64,000 bases of DNA from Streptomyces sp. NBC_00358 (GTDB lineage Bacteria > Actinomycetota > Actinomycetes > Streptomycetales > Streptomycetaceae), in assembly GCF_036099295.1 (NCBI RefSeq), contig NZ_CP107976.1, positions 8,990,001 to 9,054,000 on the forward strand, in the 5' to 3' direction. The notes beneath the pieces were generated by a model, which saw nothing but the letters and a program-made list of their open reading frames with translations, was not told the origin of the DNA and ran no database searches. The position numbers and the translations under genes are program-made. Shown here one piece after another: positions 9,278-17,462 of this stretch (the first letter of the stretch is position 1; every line of letters starts with the position of its first letter).

Positions 9278-9802
9278 ATGCCTGAACTGATCGTGCCGAC
9301 CGTCCGCCTGCATTCCGCCTGGCGCGAGGCGCATGAAGAGTGGGGGCCCGGCGTCCACGAGGACGGATTCGGGCTGTTGCCCTCTGACGAGGTCGACTCG
9401 GCGGCCGGGTTCGCGGCCTGGGTGACACGGCTGTCGGCCGAGTCGACTCCGGTTGGCCCCCACGAGGGCCGCCGGATGAATTGCGTGTATCGATGGATCG
9501 TGGAGGACGGCAGGGTGCTGGGCGGCATCGCGCTGCGACACGGGCTCGATGATGCCCTGCTGACGATGGGTCACATCGGTTACGGCATCCGGTTGTCCGC
9601 GCGCCGACGCGGACTCGCGACGTGGGCGCTGGGACGGATGCTCGACGAGGCTCGGTCGTTCCGGTTGGATCGGGTACTGCTGATCTGCGCGATCGACAAC
9701 GTCGCCTCGGCGAGGACGATCGAGCGTCACGGCGGTGTCCTGGAAGACGTCCGGGACACCGGGTCCGGCGCCGCCCGGCGCTACTGGATCGAAATTCAGT
9801 AG
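9278..9802 (+). CDS. GNAT family N-acetyltransferase
   Basis: A 174-residue GNAT. The acetyl-CoA pyrophosphate loop region reads GIRLSARRRGLATWALGRML, followed by the conserved strand and Asn-Xaa-Ala-Ser helix (CAIDNVASARTIERHGG). The acceptor substrate is unknown. The ATG is preceded by GATACC about eight bases upstream and no ribosome site, so the transcript may be leaderless. Confidence 0.9.
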   Translation: MPELIVPTVRLHSAWREAHEEWGPGVHEDGFGLLPSDEVDSAAGFAAWVTRLSAESTPVGPHEGRRMNCVYRWIVEDGRVLGGIALRHGLDDALLTMGHIGYGIRLSARRRGLATWALGRMLDEARSFRLDRVLLICAIDNVASARTIERHGGVLEDVRDTGSGAARRYWIEIQ

Positions 9803-9804
9803 CG

Positions 9805-10044
9805 TCACTTCCGAGCAGGCTTCACCGCGTCGGCCGAGGCAGGTGTCTCGTCCGATGCCGCGGTGGCCGACGACGGGGCAGGGTGTTGCGGCACCGACGG
9901 GCCGTCCGGAGGCGGGGACGAGCACGATGCCGTCCTTGCTGGGCGTGGCCGCAACTGAAGTGGTTCAGCGCGGGCGATGGCGTCGGAGAACCAGTAGCCG
10001 ACGATCATCACGGCGATGACGGCGACCGTTTCGGTGCCGCCCAC
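9805..10044 (-). CDS. Possible small single-pass membrane protein
   Basis: A 79-residue frame with one hydrophobic N-terminal segment (VAVIAVMIVGYWF) and a long Pro/Ser/Ala-rich tail. AAGGAGGT lies 20 bases upstream of the GTG, too far for normal use; the nearest GTG to that site opens a short dead frame. This could be a frameshifted or spurious gene. Confidence 0.3.
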   Translation of the reverse strand: MGGTETVAVIAVMIVGYWFSDAIARAEPLQLRPRPARTASCSSPPPDGPSVPQHPAPSSATAASDETPASADAVKPARK

Positions 10045-10180
10045 AGCCAGGTCGACACACTGACCTCCTTGGGCGGGCGTTTGGGGAGTTCGTCCAGCGC
10101 GACTGAGGAGTTCTTGGCCGTACGGGCCTGGAACGCCTCACCGGGCGCGCCGACCCCGAGCCGTCGAGAGGCGCGGTCGG

Positions 10181-11230
10181 TCAGGCGAGGATCGGGATGA
10201 GGCCGAGTGCGAAGAGCACGTAGAAGGCGGCTGTCAGGGTGAGGCGCGCGGGGGTGAGCCTCTGGGCTCGCATGGTGGCCAGGAGATAGACGATCGCGGC
10301 CATGGTGATCAGCCCGGACCACAGCAGGGCCGCGTCGAACTCCCAGCGGGTGAAGAGCAGACCGAGCCCGGAAGGCACTGTGGCCTGGATCATCATGGCG
10401 CCTGAGATGTTCGCCAGCGCGAGCTGTGTCTTGCCCTGGCGGACCCAGATCACCGCGTTCATGATTTCCGGCAGCTCCGTCGCGACAGGGGACAACAGCA
10501 GCGCGGTGACCGCGGCCGAAAGGCCCAGCATCGGGCCGATCGCGTCCAGTTGCTTCACGAAGAGCTGCGAGGCGAAGAAGATGACGACCAGGGTCAGGGC
10601 GGTCTGCGTGGCTACCGCCCAGGTGGCGGGGGACGCGGCCTTGGGCTGGAACTTCAGTGGTTCCAGCTCCGGGCCCTCGTCGTCCTGGTCGTCGCCGCCG
10701 CGGATCTCCCGCCAGAAGTAGACGGCGTAGGCGCCGAAGAAGAGCAGGCCGAGGACGGGCTTGAACGCGAACGCGACCAGCCCGAGCGTCACCTTCACGG
10801 CGAAGATCGGCAGGAACCACTTCTGATCCTTCGCCAGCCGCTTCATGTCCTCGGCGCTGCCCACGGCTGCCGCGCCCGGTGGACCGGCGGGAGCCGTGCC
10901 CCCTTCGGCGACGGCGGCGATGCTGTCCCGGCGGCGTTTGAGCAGCAGCATCGCCCCGGTCACGCCGTAGGCGATCGTGGACAGGGCCAGTGGCCCACCC
11001 ATCGCCGCCCCCACGCCGATGTCCTTGGCCTCGTCGGTGGCGCCGGTGGTCACGGCGACCAGCGTCACCACGGACTCGGGCAGAGCGGTCCCGAAGGCGG
11101 CGAGGACCGTGCCGACCGCCATCCTCCCGACGTTGAGGCGTTCGCCCAGCCACTCCACGGCATTGACGAACCACTCGCAGGAGAGGTAGATCGCCACCGC
11201 GCAGACGATCAGCAGTACGAAATGGATCAC
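10181..11230 (-). CDS. Sodium/calcium exchanger (CaCA) family membrane protein
   Basis: A 349-residue protein with about ten transmembrane helices in two halves. Each half carries an alpha-repeat: GTVLAAFGTALPESVVTLVAV near residue 42 and LLLSPVATELPEIMNAVIWV near residue 240. The conserved acidic ion-binding residue is present in each repeat (the Glu of LPES and of LPEI). A hydrophilic loop rich in Asp/Glu separates the halves. It likely exchanges a cation for sodium or protons at the cytoplasmic membrane. Confidence 0.88.
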   Translation of the reverse strand: MIHFVLLIVCAVAIYLSCEWFVNAVEWLGERLNVGRMAVGTVLAAFGTALPESVVTLVAVTTGATDEAKDIGVGAAMGGPLALSTIAYGVTGAMLLLKRRRDSIAAVAEGGTAPAGPPGAAAVGSAEDMKRLAKDQKWFLPIFAVKVTLGLVAFAFKPVLGLLFFGAYAVYFWREIRGGDDQDDEGPELEPLKFQPKAASPATWAVATQTALTLVVIFFASQLFVKQLDAIGPMLGLSAAVTALLLSPVATELPEIMNAVIWVRQGKTQLALANISGAMMIQATVPSGLGLLFTRWEFDAALLWSGLITMAAIVYLLATMRAQRLTPARLTLTAAFYVLFALGLIPILA

Positions 11231-11504
11231 GAGTCCCGCTCAGCCTTCCCGTTCCGGCGGAGCGTCGCCAACAACCGCGAAGAGGGGTGTCGGCGGCTTC
11301 GACCCAGCCGACACGCGTGCACGTCGCCGGCGAAGGGTCGAAGGTCTCGCCACCCGTATCTTCGCCCGACGCGAGCCGGGTCTCCGGGAACCCGAAATCT
11401 CCAGTGTGTCGGCGACCGGTCCTCCGGGCGACGGTCCAGGATCGGTCGGCGGCCGGGGGGACTGTGGTGCTTTCGGTTCGTCGACGGCTGGCTACGATGT
11501 CCAG

Positions 11505-12221
11505 GTGGCTGGGGGTGGGACCTTGTACGCGGTGACGTCCCGAACGAAGCGGCGGTTCGTGGGCGCGGCCGGTGTCCTGTTGCTCGGCATCGCGGTGTTC
11601 GCCGGTGTGGAGGCGGTCCGCGCACTCTCCTTGGAGGCGGACTTCGCCCGAGCCCATGTGTGCCCGACGTCGGCACCCGACTCCCCGGACTGCGCACGAG
11701 TGACCGTCGCGACCGTCGCGCGGACCGTCGACATCGGCGGCCGGACCCCGGCCCACGCCCTGACCTTCGCGCCGGGTGCAGGCACCGCACGGGTGGAACT
11801 CGGCAAGGACAGCAGGCTTCTGGAGGAAGCCCATCAAGGGGAGACGGTCGACCTGGTGTGGTGGCGCGGATCGGTGGTCGAGATCGAGGCCGCCGGTCTC
11901 GGCGCGCCGACGGAGAACACCCCGGCCATGGACTCCGCCCAGAATCTCGGCTTCGCGCTCGGTGCCCTCGCCGGTGCGGTGTGGTGCCTCATGGGTGCCT
12001 TCCTCGGCGCTGATCAGCGCTTGTCACCGCGCGGCAGCGTGGCACGACTCGGTGCCTCACTCGGTGGGGGAGTGCTGCTTGTCTCCAGTTACGTCCTGCT
12101 CAACGCCCCGGTGTCATCGGCCGCTGTCATGGAAGGGGCCGGAGCTGTTCTCGCGTTGGTGGGCCTGCTGTGCGTCCGGGCGGCGAGATCGACGGAGCGG
12201 CGCGTTCGCCGTCAGTCCTGA
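11505..12221 (+). CDS. Hypothetical membrane protein
   Basis: About 238 residues. A first hydrophobic helix (VGAAGVLLLGIAVFAGVEAV) is followed by an extracytoplasmic region with two Cys and then three more helices near the C-terminus. The tail is basic (RSTERRVRRQS). No domain is recognised. TACGAT ends seven bases before GTG 11505, which fits a leaderless start; GTG 11532 with a GGGGGTGGGA site is the alternative. Confidence 0.65.
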   Translation: MAGGGTLYAVTSRTKRRFVGAAGVLLLGIAVFAGVEAVRALSLEADFARAHVCPTSAPDSPDCARVTVATVARTVDIGGRTPAHALTFAPGAGTARVELGKDSRLLEEAHQGETVDLVWWRGSVVEIEAAGLGAPTENTPAMDSAQNLGFALGALAGAVWCLMGAFLGADQRLSPRGSVARLGASLGGGVLLVSSYVLLNAPVSSAAVMEGAGAVLALVGLLCVRAARSTERRVRRQS

Positions 12222-12318
12222 CTGCGAGGTCGCTCGGGAATCCCGAGAGGCGGTCCGACGAGATCCGGCGGTACGATGTCAACCACCCTTGTTTCACGGT
12301 TAGTTGAGGATGTGTGTC

Positions 12319-12969
12319 ATGCGGCTCCTTCTCACGTCCGCCGGCATCAGCAACCCGACCATCCAGGATGCGCTGGTCGACCTTCTGGGAAGACCGATCG
12401 CCGAGTCCAACGCCCTCTGCATCCCCACCGCGGGTTACGGCAGCTCCTACGGACCGGTCGGGCCGTGGCGTTTCATCCGATGGGCCGATCTGGGGTGGAA
12501 GTCCGTGGGCGTGCTGGAGCTCACCGCGCTGCCCAGCATCGACCAGGAACGGTGGGTCCAGTGGGTCCGTGAAGCCGACGTCCTGCTCGTGAATGGCGGC
12601 GACGCCCTGTACCTGGGGCACTGGATGCGGGAGTCCGGGCTGGCCGACCTCCTGCCCTCCCTGCCCGAGATGGTCTACGTGGGATTCAGCGCGGGGAGCA
12701 TGGTGTTGACCCCCCGCATCGGGCAGGACTTCGTCGACTGGACGTCACCCACCGGCGACGACCGTACGCTCGGGATGGTCGGGTTCTCGGTCTTCCCGCA
12801 CCTGGATCACCCGGACCTGCCGGAGAACACCATGGCCGCCGCGGAGCGCTGGGCGGCCGAGATCGCCGGGCCGGCGTACGCGATCGACGACGACACCGCC
12901 ATCAAGGTGACCGACGGCACCGTGGAAGTCGTCTCCGAGGGGCACTGGAAGCTGTTCACCCCTGCCTGA
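12319..12969 (+). CDS. Peptidase E (S51 family) / type 1 glutamine amidotransferase-like protein
   Basis: A 216-residue dipeptidase-like protein with the S51 nucleophile elbow GFSAGSM (S124) and the upstream NGGDALYLG loop. Family enzymes cleave N-terminal Asp dipeptides or cyanophycin-type peptides. Length is full. GAGGA stands eight bases before the chosen ATG; TTG 12304 and ATG 12310 are in frame but lack such spacing. No signal peptide is present. Confidence 0.88.
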   Translation: MRLLLTSAGISNPTIQDALVDLLGRPIAESNALCIPTAGYGSSYGPVGPWRFIRWADLGWKSVGVLELTALPSIDQERWVQWVREADVLLVNGGDALYLGHWMRESGLADLLPSLPEMVYVGFSAGSMVLTPRIGQDFVDWTSPTGDDRTLGMVGFSVFPHLDHPDLPENTMAAAERWAAEIAGPAYAIDDDTAIKVTDGTVEVVSEGHWKLFTPA

Positions 12970-12980
12970 CCGGCGGATGG

Positions 12981-13721
12981 TCAGCCCTCGTACAGGCCGC
13001 GGCCCTCGCCTGCCGCGGCGCGCACCAGGACGTCGGCCAGCTCCACCGGGGCGGAGAGCATCGGGTAGTGGCCGGTGGCCAGTTCGAAGAAGGTGACTCC
13101 GGGTTCGGCGAGCTTGGCGAACCGCGGCAGGCCGGTACCGTGCAGTGTGCGGGCGAACTCCAGGCTGAGGCCGTTCGCGCGACAGAACACCCCGGTGGTC
13201 GGGAGCTTGAGCCACGCACCGGTCAGCTCGACCGGCTCGGTGACGGTCCGGACCGGTTGCGGGGTGGCCAGCCGGTGGTAGCGCTCCAGCTCGGCCGACG
13301 GGACCGCGTGCACCGCCGGGATCTCCTCGGGCACCGGGATGACACCGCCGACGGCGCGCTCCAGCAGGCCGAGTTGCGGCATCTGCGCCACGAGGGACTC
13401 ACCCGCCTCCGGGAAGCCGGTGTCCACGAACACCACCCGGGAGACCTGTCCGGGACGCCGGTCCGCCGCCGCGAGGGCGGGGAAGACGGCGTAACTGTGC
13501 GCCACCAGCACAATCCCCGGGCCTGCCGTGTCGAGCAGTTCCGACACGGCGTCGGTGTGCTCGCCCAGTCCGATGCCCGCCGGGTCCTCCCCGCTCCGTT
13601 CGGCCATGCCGGGCAAGGTGACCGGAAGCGCCCGGTGCCCTTGCGCGGTCAGCTCGGCGGCCACCGCCTCCCAGGCCCAGCCGCCCATGAAGAGCCCCGG
13701 GAGCAGCAGAAACGTCGTCAT
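12981..13721 (-). CDS. Alpha/beta hydrolase
   Basis: A 246-residue esterase-like protein. The oxyanion region LLLPGLFMGGWAWE starts the fold, and the nucleophile is S76 in VAHSYA, a variant of GxSxG in which the first Gly is Ala. The catalytic His is in ATGHYPML near the C-terminus. AAAGAGG lies six bases before the ATG. It converges on the peptidase E gene with an 11 bp gap. The substrate is unknown. Confidence 0.9.
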   Translation of the reverse strand: MTTFLLLPGLFMGGWAWEAVAAELTAQGHRALPVTLPGMAERSGEDPAGIGLGEHTDAVSELLDTAGPGIVLVAHSYAVFPALAAADRRPGQVSRVVFVDTGFPEAGESLVAQMPQLGLLERAVGGVIPVPEEIPAVHAVPSAELERYHRLATPQPVRTVTEPVELTGAWLKLPTTGVFCRANGLSLEFARTLHGTGLPRFAKLAEPGVTFFELATGHYPMLSAPVELADVLVRAAAGEGRGLYEG

Positions 13722-13910
13722 GACAGACCTCTTTCGAAGTATCGCCCGTGCGGTCGTTCAGGACGGTACGACCTCCCCCTGGGGGAGATTCCAGCCGCTC
13801 GTGGGCCGCGGGCCCGGCGTGCGGGCTCGGCACGATCCGCCGGACACCGGGTGGTTCGGTGGGACCCAAATTCCTTTGCGTGGCGCCACTCCGGCACCCA
13901 GACTGTGGCG

Positions 13911-14426
13911 GTGCTGATCCGACGCGAAACGCCCGCCGACATCGCAGCTGTACGCTCCGTCACCACGGCCGCGTTCGGCAAGCAGGGGACCCCGATCCCC
14001 GCCGAGGCCGTCCTCGTGGACGAACTGCGCGACTGCGAGGGCTGGTTGCCGGAGTTGTCGCTCGTGGCGGTGAACGAGCGGGGTGAGGTCGTCGGGCATG
14101 TGGTCTGTACCCGGGGGCACATCGACGCCGCCCCGGCCCTGGGGCTCGGCCCGCTCAGCGTGCGCCCCGACCATCAGCGTCGCGGCGCCGGGCTGGCACT
14201 CGTCCACACCGTGCTCGGCGCGGCGGACGCGCTCGGGGAGCCGCTCGTCGCGCTGCTCGGCAGCCCCGCGTACTACGGCCGTTTCGGCTTCCACCCCAGC
14301 ACGCGGTACGGCATCACGCCGCCGGACCCCAGCTACGGCGAGTACTTCCAGGTGCGGACCCTCTCGGCGTACGTCCCGACACTGCGCGGCACTTTCGCGT
14401 ACGCCGCACCGTTCGACGGTCTCTAG
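13911..14426 (+). CDS. GNAT family N-acetyltransferase (YhbS-like)
   Basis: A 171-residue acetyltransferase beginning VLIRRETPADIAAV. The CoA-binding loop is LSVRPDHQRRGAGLALV, followed by LLGSPAYYGRFGFHPS, the fingerprint of the YhbS subgroup. A GTG two codons upstream (13905) is also possible. The stop codon TAG overlaps the left end of a miniature element inserted at the gene end. Confidence 0.88.
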   Translation: MLIRRETPADIAAVRSVTTAAFGKQGTPIPAEAVLVDELRDCEGWLPELSLVAVNERGEVVGHVVCTRGHIDAAPALGLGPLSVRPDHQRRGAGLALVHTVLGAADALGEPLVALLGSPAYYGRFGFHPSTRYGITPPDPSYGEYFQVRTLSAYVPTLRGTFAYAAPFDGL

Positions 14427-14550
14427 CTGTTCTGCGCCGAAAGTTCCGAGGTAGTTCCGGCTGAGTCGCGGACGGCCAATGCTGCCTGGTCGGCGACGGG
14501 AATCCGACCGCCAAGACGAGATCTACCCACGAATTTCAGGCACAGGACAC
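14426..14550. mobile_element. Miniature inverted-repeat element, copy 1 (left end decayed)
   Basis: About 125 bp, nearly identical to the copy at 15324-15451 and in the same orientation. The right end, GGCACAGGACAC followed by TA, is intact. The left end, CTGTTCTGCGCC, has several mismatches to the expected GTGTCCTGTGCC. It also lacks four bases (ACGG) present in copy 2. No coding capacity. TA dinucleotides flank both ends, as after Tc1/mariner-IS630-type insertion. Confidence 0.8.
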
Positions 14551-14592
14551 TAGAGTCGAGGCGACATTCAGCGACGGAACCACGGGGGACTG

Positions 14593-15324
14593 ATGACCGG
14601 TCAGTGGGAAACACTCGGTGAAACGGGCGGCGTCGAGGCGTATGTGCACCGGCCGGCGGGTGACGTGCGGGGCGCCGTGGTGGTCTGCTCGGAGCTCTAC
14701 GGAGTGAACGCCTACGTCCGCGACACCTGCGCCGAGTTGGCGGCCTCCGGCTATGTCGCGCTGGCGCCCGACTACTACTGGCGCAGCGCCCGTCGCACCG
14801 GACTCGGGTACTCCGCCGAGGAGCGCGACGACGGCCTCGTGCTGATGCGCGCCCTGGACCGGGACGAGTTGGTGGCCGACGCCTCCGCGGCGCTGGCCGC
14901 GGCACGCACGGAGACCGGGGAGCGGGGCGTGGCCTTCCTCGGACTGAGCATGGGCGGGCACATCGCGGTCCGGGCGGCGACCGAGCTGAGCTTCGAGCTG
15001 GCGGTCCTCTTCTACCCGGGCTGGCTGCTGAACAGCGGCTTCCCGCTGGTCGGTCCGGTGCCCCCGCTGGAGACCAGCGAGCGGATCGCCGCGGGCGGCG
15101 CGTTCCTGCTGGGCTTTCGCGGCGAGCTGGACCACATCATCCCGGCCGAGGAGTGGGAGCAGGCCGAGCGGCAGCTCACCGAGGCGAAGGTGCCGCACGA
15201 GCTGGTGACCTACCCGGGCGCCCGGCACGGCTTCGCCTGTGCGGACCGCCCGGACGACCACGACCCACAGGCCGGCGCGGACGCCTGGCGCAAGGTCTAC
15301 GCCGCCCTGGAGTCGCACCTCTAG
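14593..15324 (+). CDS. Dienelactone hydrolase family protein
   Basis: A 243-residue alpha/beta hydrolase. The family Glu is in SELYGVN (E34) and the nucleophile is a Ser in GLSMGGH (S119), where classical dienelactone hydrolases have Cys. The Asp is in GELDHIIP and the His in ARHGFAC. GGGGGA lies before the ATG. The gene sits between two copies of a miniature element. Its stop TAG is formed by the TA target plus the first G of copy 2; without the element the frame would run ten residues further. Confidence 0.88.
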   Translation: MTGQWETLGETGGVEAYVHRPAGDVRGAVVVCSELYGVNAYVRDTCAELAASGYVALAPDYYWRSARRTGLGYSAEERDDGLVLMRALDRDELVADASAALAAARTETGERGVAFLGLSMGGHIAVRAATELSFELAVLFYPGWLLNSGFPLVGPVPPLETSERIAAGGAFLLGFRGELDHIIPAEEWEQAERQLTEAKVPHELVTYPGARHGFACADRPDDHDPQAGADAWRKVYAALESHL

Positions 15325-15451
15325 TGTCCTGTGCCGGAAGTTCCGAGGTAGTTCCGGCTGAGTCCCGGACGGCCAATGCCGCCTGGTCGGCGACGGGAAT
15401 CCGACCGCCAAGACGAGACGGATCTACCCCCGGATTTCAGGCACAGGACAC
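15324..15451. mobile_element. Miniature inverted-repeat element, copy 2 (intact ends)
   Basis: 128 bp with perfect 12 bp terminal inverted repeats, GTGTCCTGTGCC and GGCACAGGACAC, flanked by TA on both sides. The interior matches copy 1 except for a few substitutions and a 4 bp insertion. It separates the convergent dienelactone hydrolase and hypothetical genes, and both genes use a TAG made of TA plus the end G. Size, ends and TA duplication are those of a MITE moved by an IS630/Tc1-like transposase; the class is inferred. Confidence 0.85.
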
Positions 15452-15798
15452 TACTGCTCCGACCGCGAAGGTTCGCCGGGTTGAGTGACGCGCTGATCCG
15501 GCTGGGCAGGTGGACGTGGGCCGGCGCTGGTGACGGTGCCGGCCCACCCATCCCGTTGATCGGATTCGCGCCAGAGCACCTCCAGGCGCCTGTGCGTAAA
15601 CTCTTCGGCCTTCTGGTGGCAGGCGGCCTGTGCGGTACCGGGCCCGGACGAGGACGGGGGATCGTCGAGAGCGCCGTCGGCGACTCCCGACGGTTCGGTG
15701 AAGTAGATCGCGTACTGCCATCTGTCGACGGTTCGGTAGAGCACGAGAGCCGTCGGAGTGCCGATGGTGCGCCAGTACGGCTGCCGCTTGCCTGTCAT
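15451..15798 (-). CDS. Hypothetical protein, 115 residues
   Basis: Starts MTGKRQPYWRTIGTPTALV, with a central WQYAIYFTEP segment and a Pro/Gly-rich tail. No family is recognised and there is no signal peptide. Start ATG 15798 is chosen by protein character; the ribosome site is weak. The stop TAG lies at the right end of element copy 2. Confidence 0.5.
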   Translation of the reverse strand: MTGKRQPYWRTIGTPTALVLYRTVDRWQYAIYFTEPSGVADGALDDPPSSSGPGTAQAACHQKAEEFTHRRLEVLWRESDQRDGWAGTVTSAGPRPPAQPDQRVTQPGEPSRSEQ

Positions 15799-15883
15799 GT
15801 CCGCACGGTACCGGCCGGTGCTCGCGGGCCCGGCGATCGCCCGCACCACGCCGGCGGACCACTCCCGCTCCAACGTCGTCAAC

Positions 15884-15991
15884 CGGCTGACGTTCCTCAC
15901 CAACGCCCCGGAGCGCGGAGAGATGTCACTGCTCTACGCCGCGCCCCAGGATGTCCCCGGCAACTCCTGCATCGGGCCGGTCGCCCGATGA
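15884..15991 (+). pseudogene. Remnant of the C-terminus of a short-chain dehydrogenase
   Basis: One frame reads ERGEMSLLYAAPQDVPGNS and then CIGP before a stop. This matches the C-terminal pattern of retinol-dehydrogenase-like SDRs (GALPxLYAATxxDVxGxxYxGP). The nucleotide-binding fold and the active site are missing, so only the end of a gene remains, overlapping the 5' side of the neighbouring hypothetical region. Confidence 0.55.
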
Positions 15992-16064
15992 ACCACCCGG
16001 CGAACGCCTGGACCCGCGGGAGTCGGTCATCCCGAGACCACGCGCCCCCTCAAGCAGGCTGCCG

Positions 16065-17462
16065 TCAGCGCAGGGTGGAGTCCAGTTCGGCGCTGGTGAG
16101 TGGGGCCGTCGGCTGGAACGGCAGCTTCCTGCCGAAGAGCATCGGCCAGAGCATGTCCAGGGAGAACAGCCGGGTCGGGCGCTTTTCGAGGCTCATGACG
16201 TCCAGAAGAGCGTGCAGGGCGCGGGGGTTGCGGGCACCCGTTCTCACACAGAGGTCGACGTAGCGGGCCAGGAGACGTTCGACGGCGTTGAGCTCGGTAT
16301 CGGAGGCTCCTGGATACCTGGCGTCCTGCCCGATCGCCAGGTCCCACGCGTCGCCGACGGGCTGCGCCACCGCACGCTGCAGGCGCCGGGCGATGCCGGG
16401 CGTGCGGACACCGGCGGACTTCAGGACGGCGATGATCTCCCGCGCGCATTTCGCCGCGACGGCCATCCCGTGGCCGTAGACGGGGTTGAAACTCCCGACG
16501 GCGTCACCGACGACGACAAGCCCCTCCGGCCAGTCGGGCAGTTTCTCGAAGTAGCGTCGCCGGTTGGCCGTGCTGTGCGAGATGCGGACCGGTCCCAGCG
16601 GCTCGGCGCCCTTCAGCAGGTCTCCGATGACCGGGTCACCGAGGCGGTGCGCGAACTCCAGGAAGTCGTCGGGATCGGACGTGGGCTCTCCGCCGCGGGT
16701 CCCGCTCAGGGTGACCAGCCATCGACCGCCCTCGACCGGAACGATGATCCCGCCGCGCCCGGGCGGACGCTCCGGATTGGCCTGCACGTTGACCAGGGGG
16801 AAGCCGGTCTCCGCACTGGTGCCAAGCGCCCTGTAGTAGCGGGACGCGTAGGTCACACCGGCGTCGACCACGCGCTCCTCGACACCCGGCAGGCCCAGAC
16901 GCGCCAGCCACGTCGTCACCCGGGTGCCTCGGCCGGAGGCGTCGACCACCAGATCGGCGTCCAGGCTCTCCTCCGTTCCGTCGGTGTCGAGCACAACACC
17001 CGTGACAGCGGCGGCGGTTCCCTTCAGGCTCTTGACGGTGACACCCTCCCGCAGCGTTATGGCGCCGGCGCGCAGCACGTGGGTGCGCAGGACGTGGTGC
17101 AGCAGCGGGAGGGAGCAGACAAGAACGCGGTGCGGTGTCCTGAACCGGCGGAACCACACCGCGTTCGGGGCCATGCTGACCATGTCACCCATGACGCCGA
17201 CCAGGCGCGCGCCCTGCTCGACGGCCTCGTCCAACAGGCCGGGCAACAACTCCTCGCAGGCCAACACCCCGCCACCCCACAGCAGATGGGCGTGATGTGC
17301 CTGCGGGACACCCTTGCGTGCTTCGGGCCCGGCAGGGAGGGTGTCGCGCTCGACGACGGTGACGTCGGCGGCCGGGGCGAACGCCGCGGCGGCGAACAGA
17401 CCGGCGGCGCTCGCGCCTATGACAATGACCCTCGGTCGGCGGGCCGGTGTGCTCTCATGCAT
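16065..17462 (-). CDS. FAD-dependent oxidoreductase (monooxygenase-like)
   Basis: A 465-residue flavoprotein. The N-terminal Rossmann motif is VIVIGASAAGLFAAAAFAP, and the second FAD motif VVVGDAVGSFNPVYGHGM is intact. RGKxxxQ-like contacts (RKGVPQAHHAHLL) place it near the halogenase/geranylgeranyl reductase-like monooxygenases. It overlaps the membrane protein gene upstream by eight bases, so the two are probably translated together. The reaction is unknown. Confidence 0.88.
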   Translation of the reverse strand: MHESTPARRPRVIVIGASAAGLFAAAAFAPAADVTVVERDTLPAGPEARKGVPQAHHAHLLWGGGVLACEELLPGLLDEAVEQGARLVGVMGDMVSMAPNAVWFRRFRTPHRVLVCSLPLLHHVLRTHVLRAGAITLREGVTVKSLKGTAAAVTGVVLDTDGTEESLDADLVVDASGRGTRVTTWLARLGLPGVEERVVDAGVTYASRYYRALGTSAETGFPLVNVQANPERPPGRGGIIVPVEGGRWLVTLSGTRGGEPTSDPDDFLEFAHRLGDPVIGDLLKGAEPLGPVRISHSTANRRRYFEKLPDWPEGLVVVGDAVGSFNPVYGHGMAVAAKCAREIIAVLKSAGVRTPGIARRLQRAVAQPVGDAWDLAIGQDARYPGASDTELNAVERLLARYVDLCVRTGARNPRALHALLDVMSLEKRPTRLFSLDMLWPMLFGRKLPFQPTAPLTSAELDSTLR

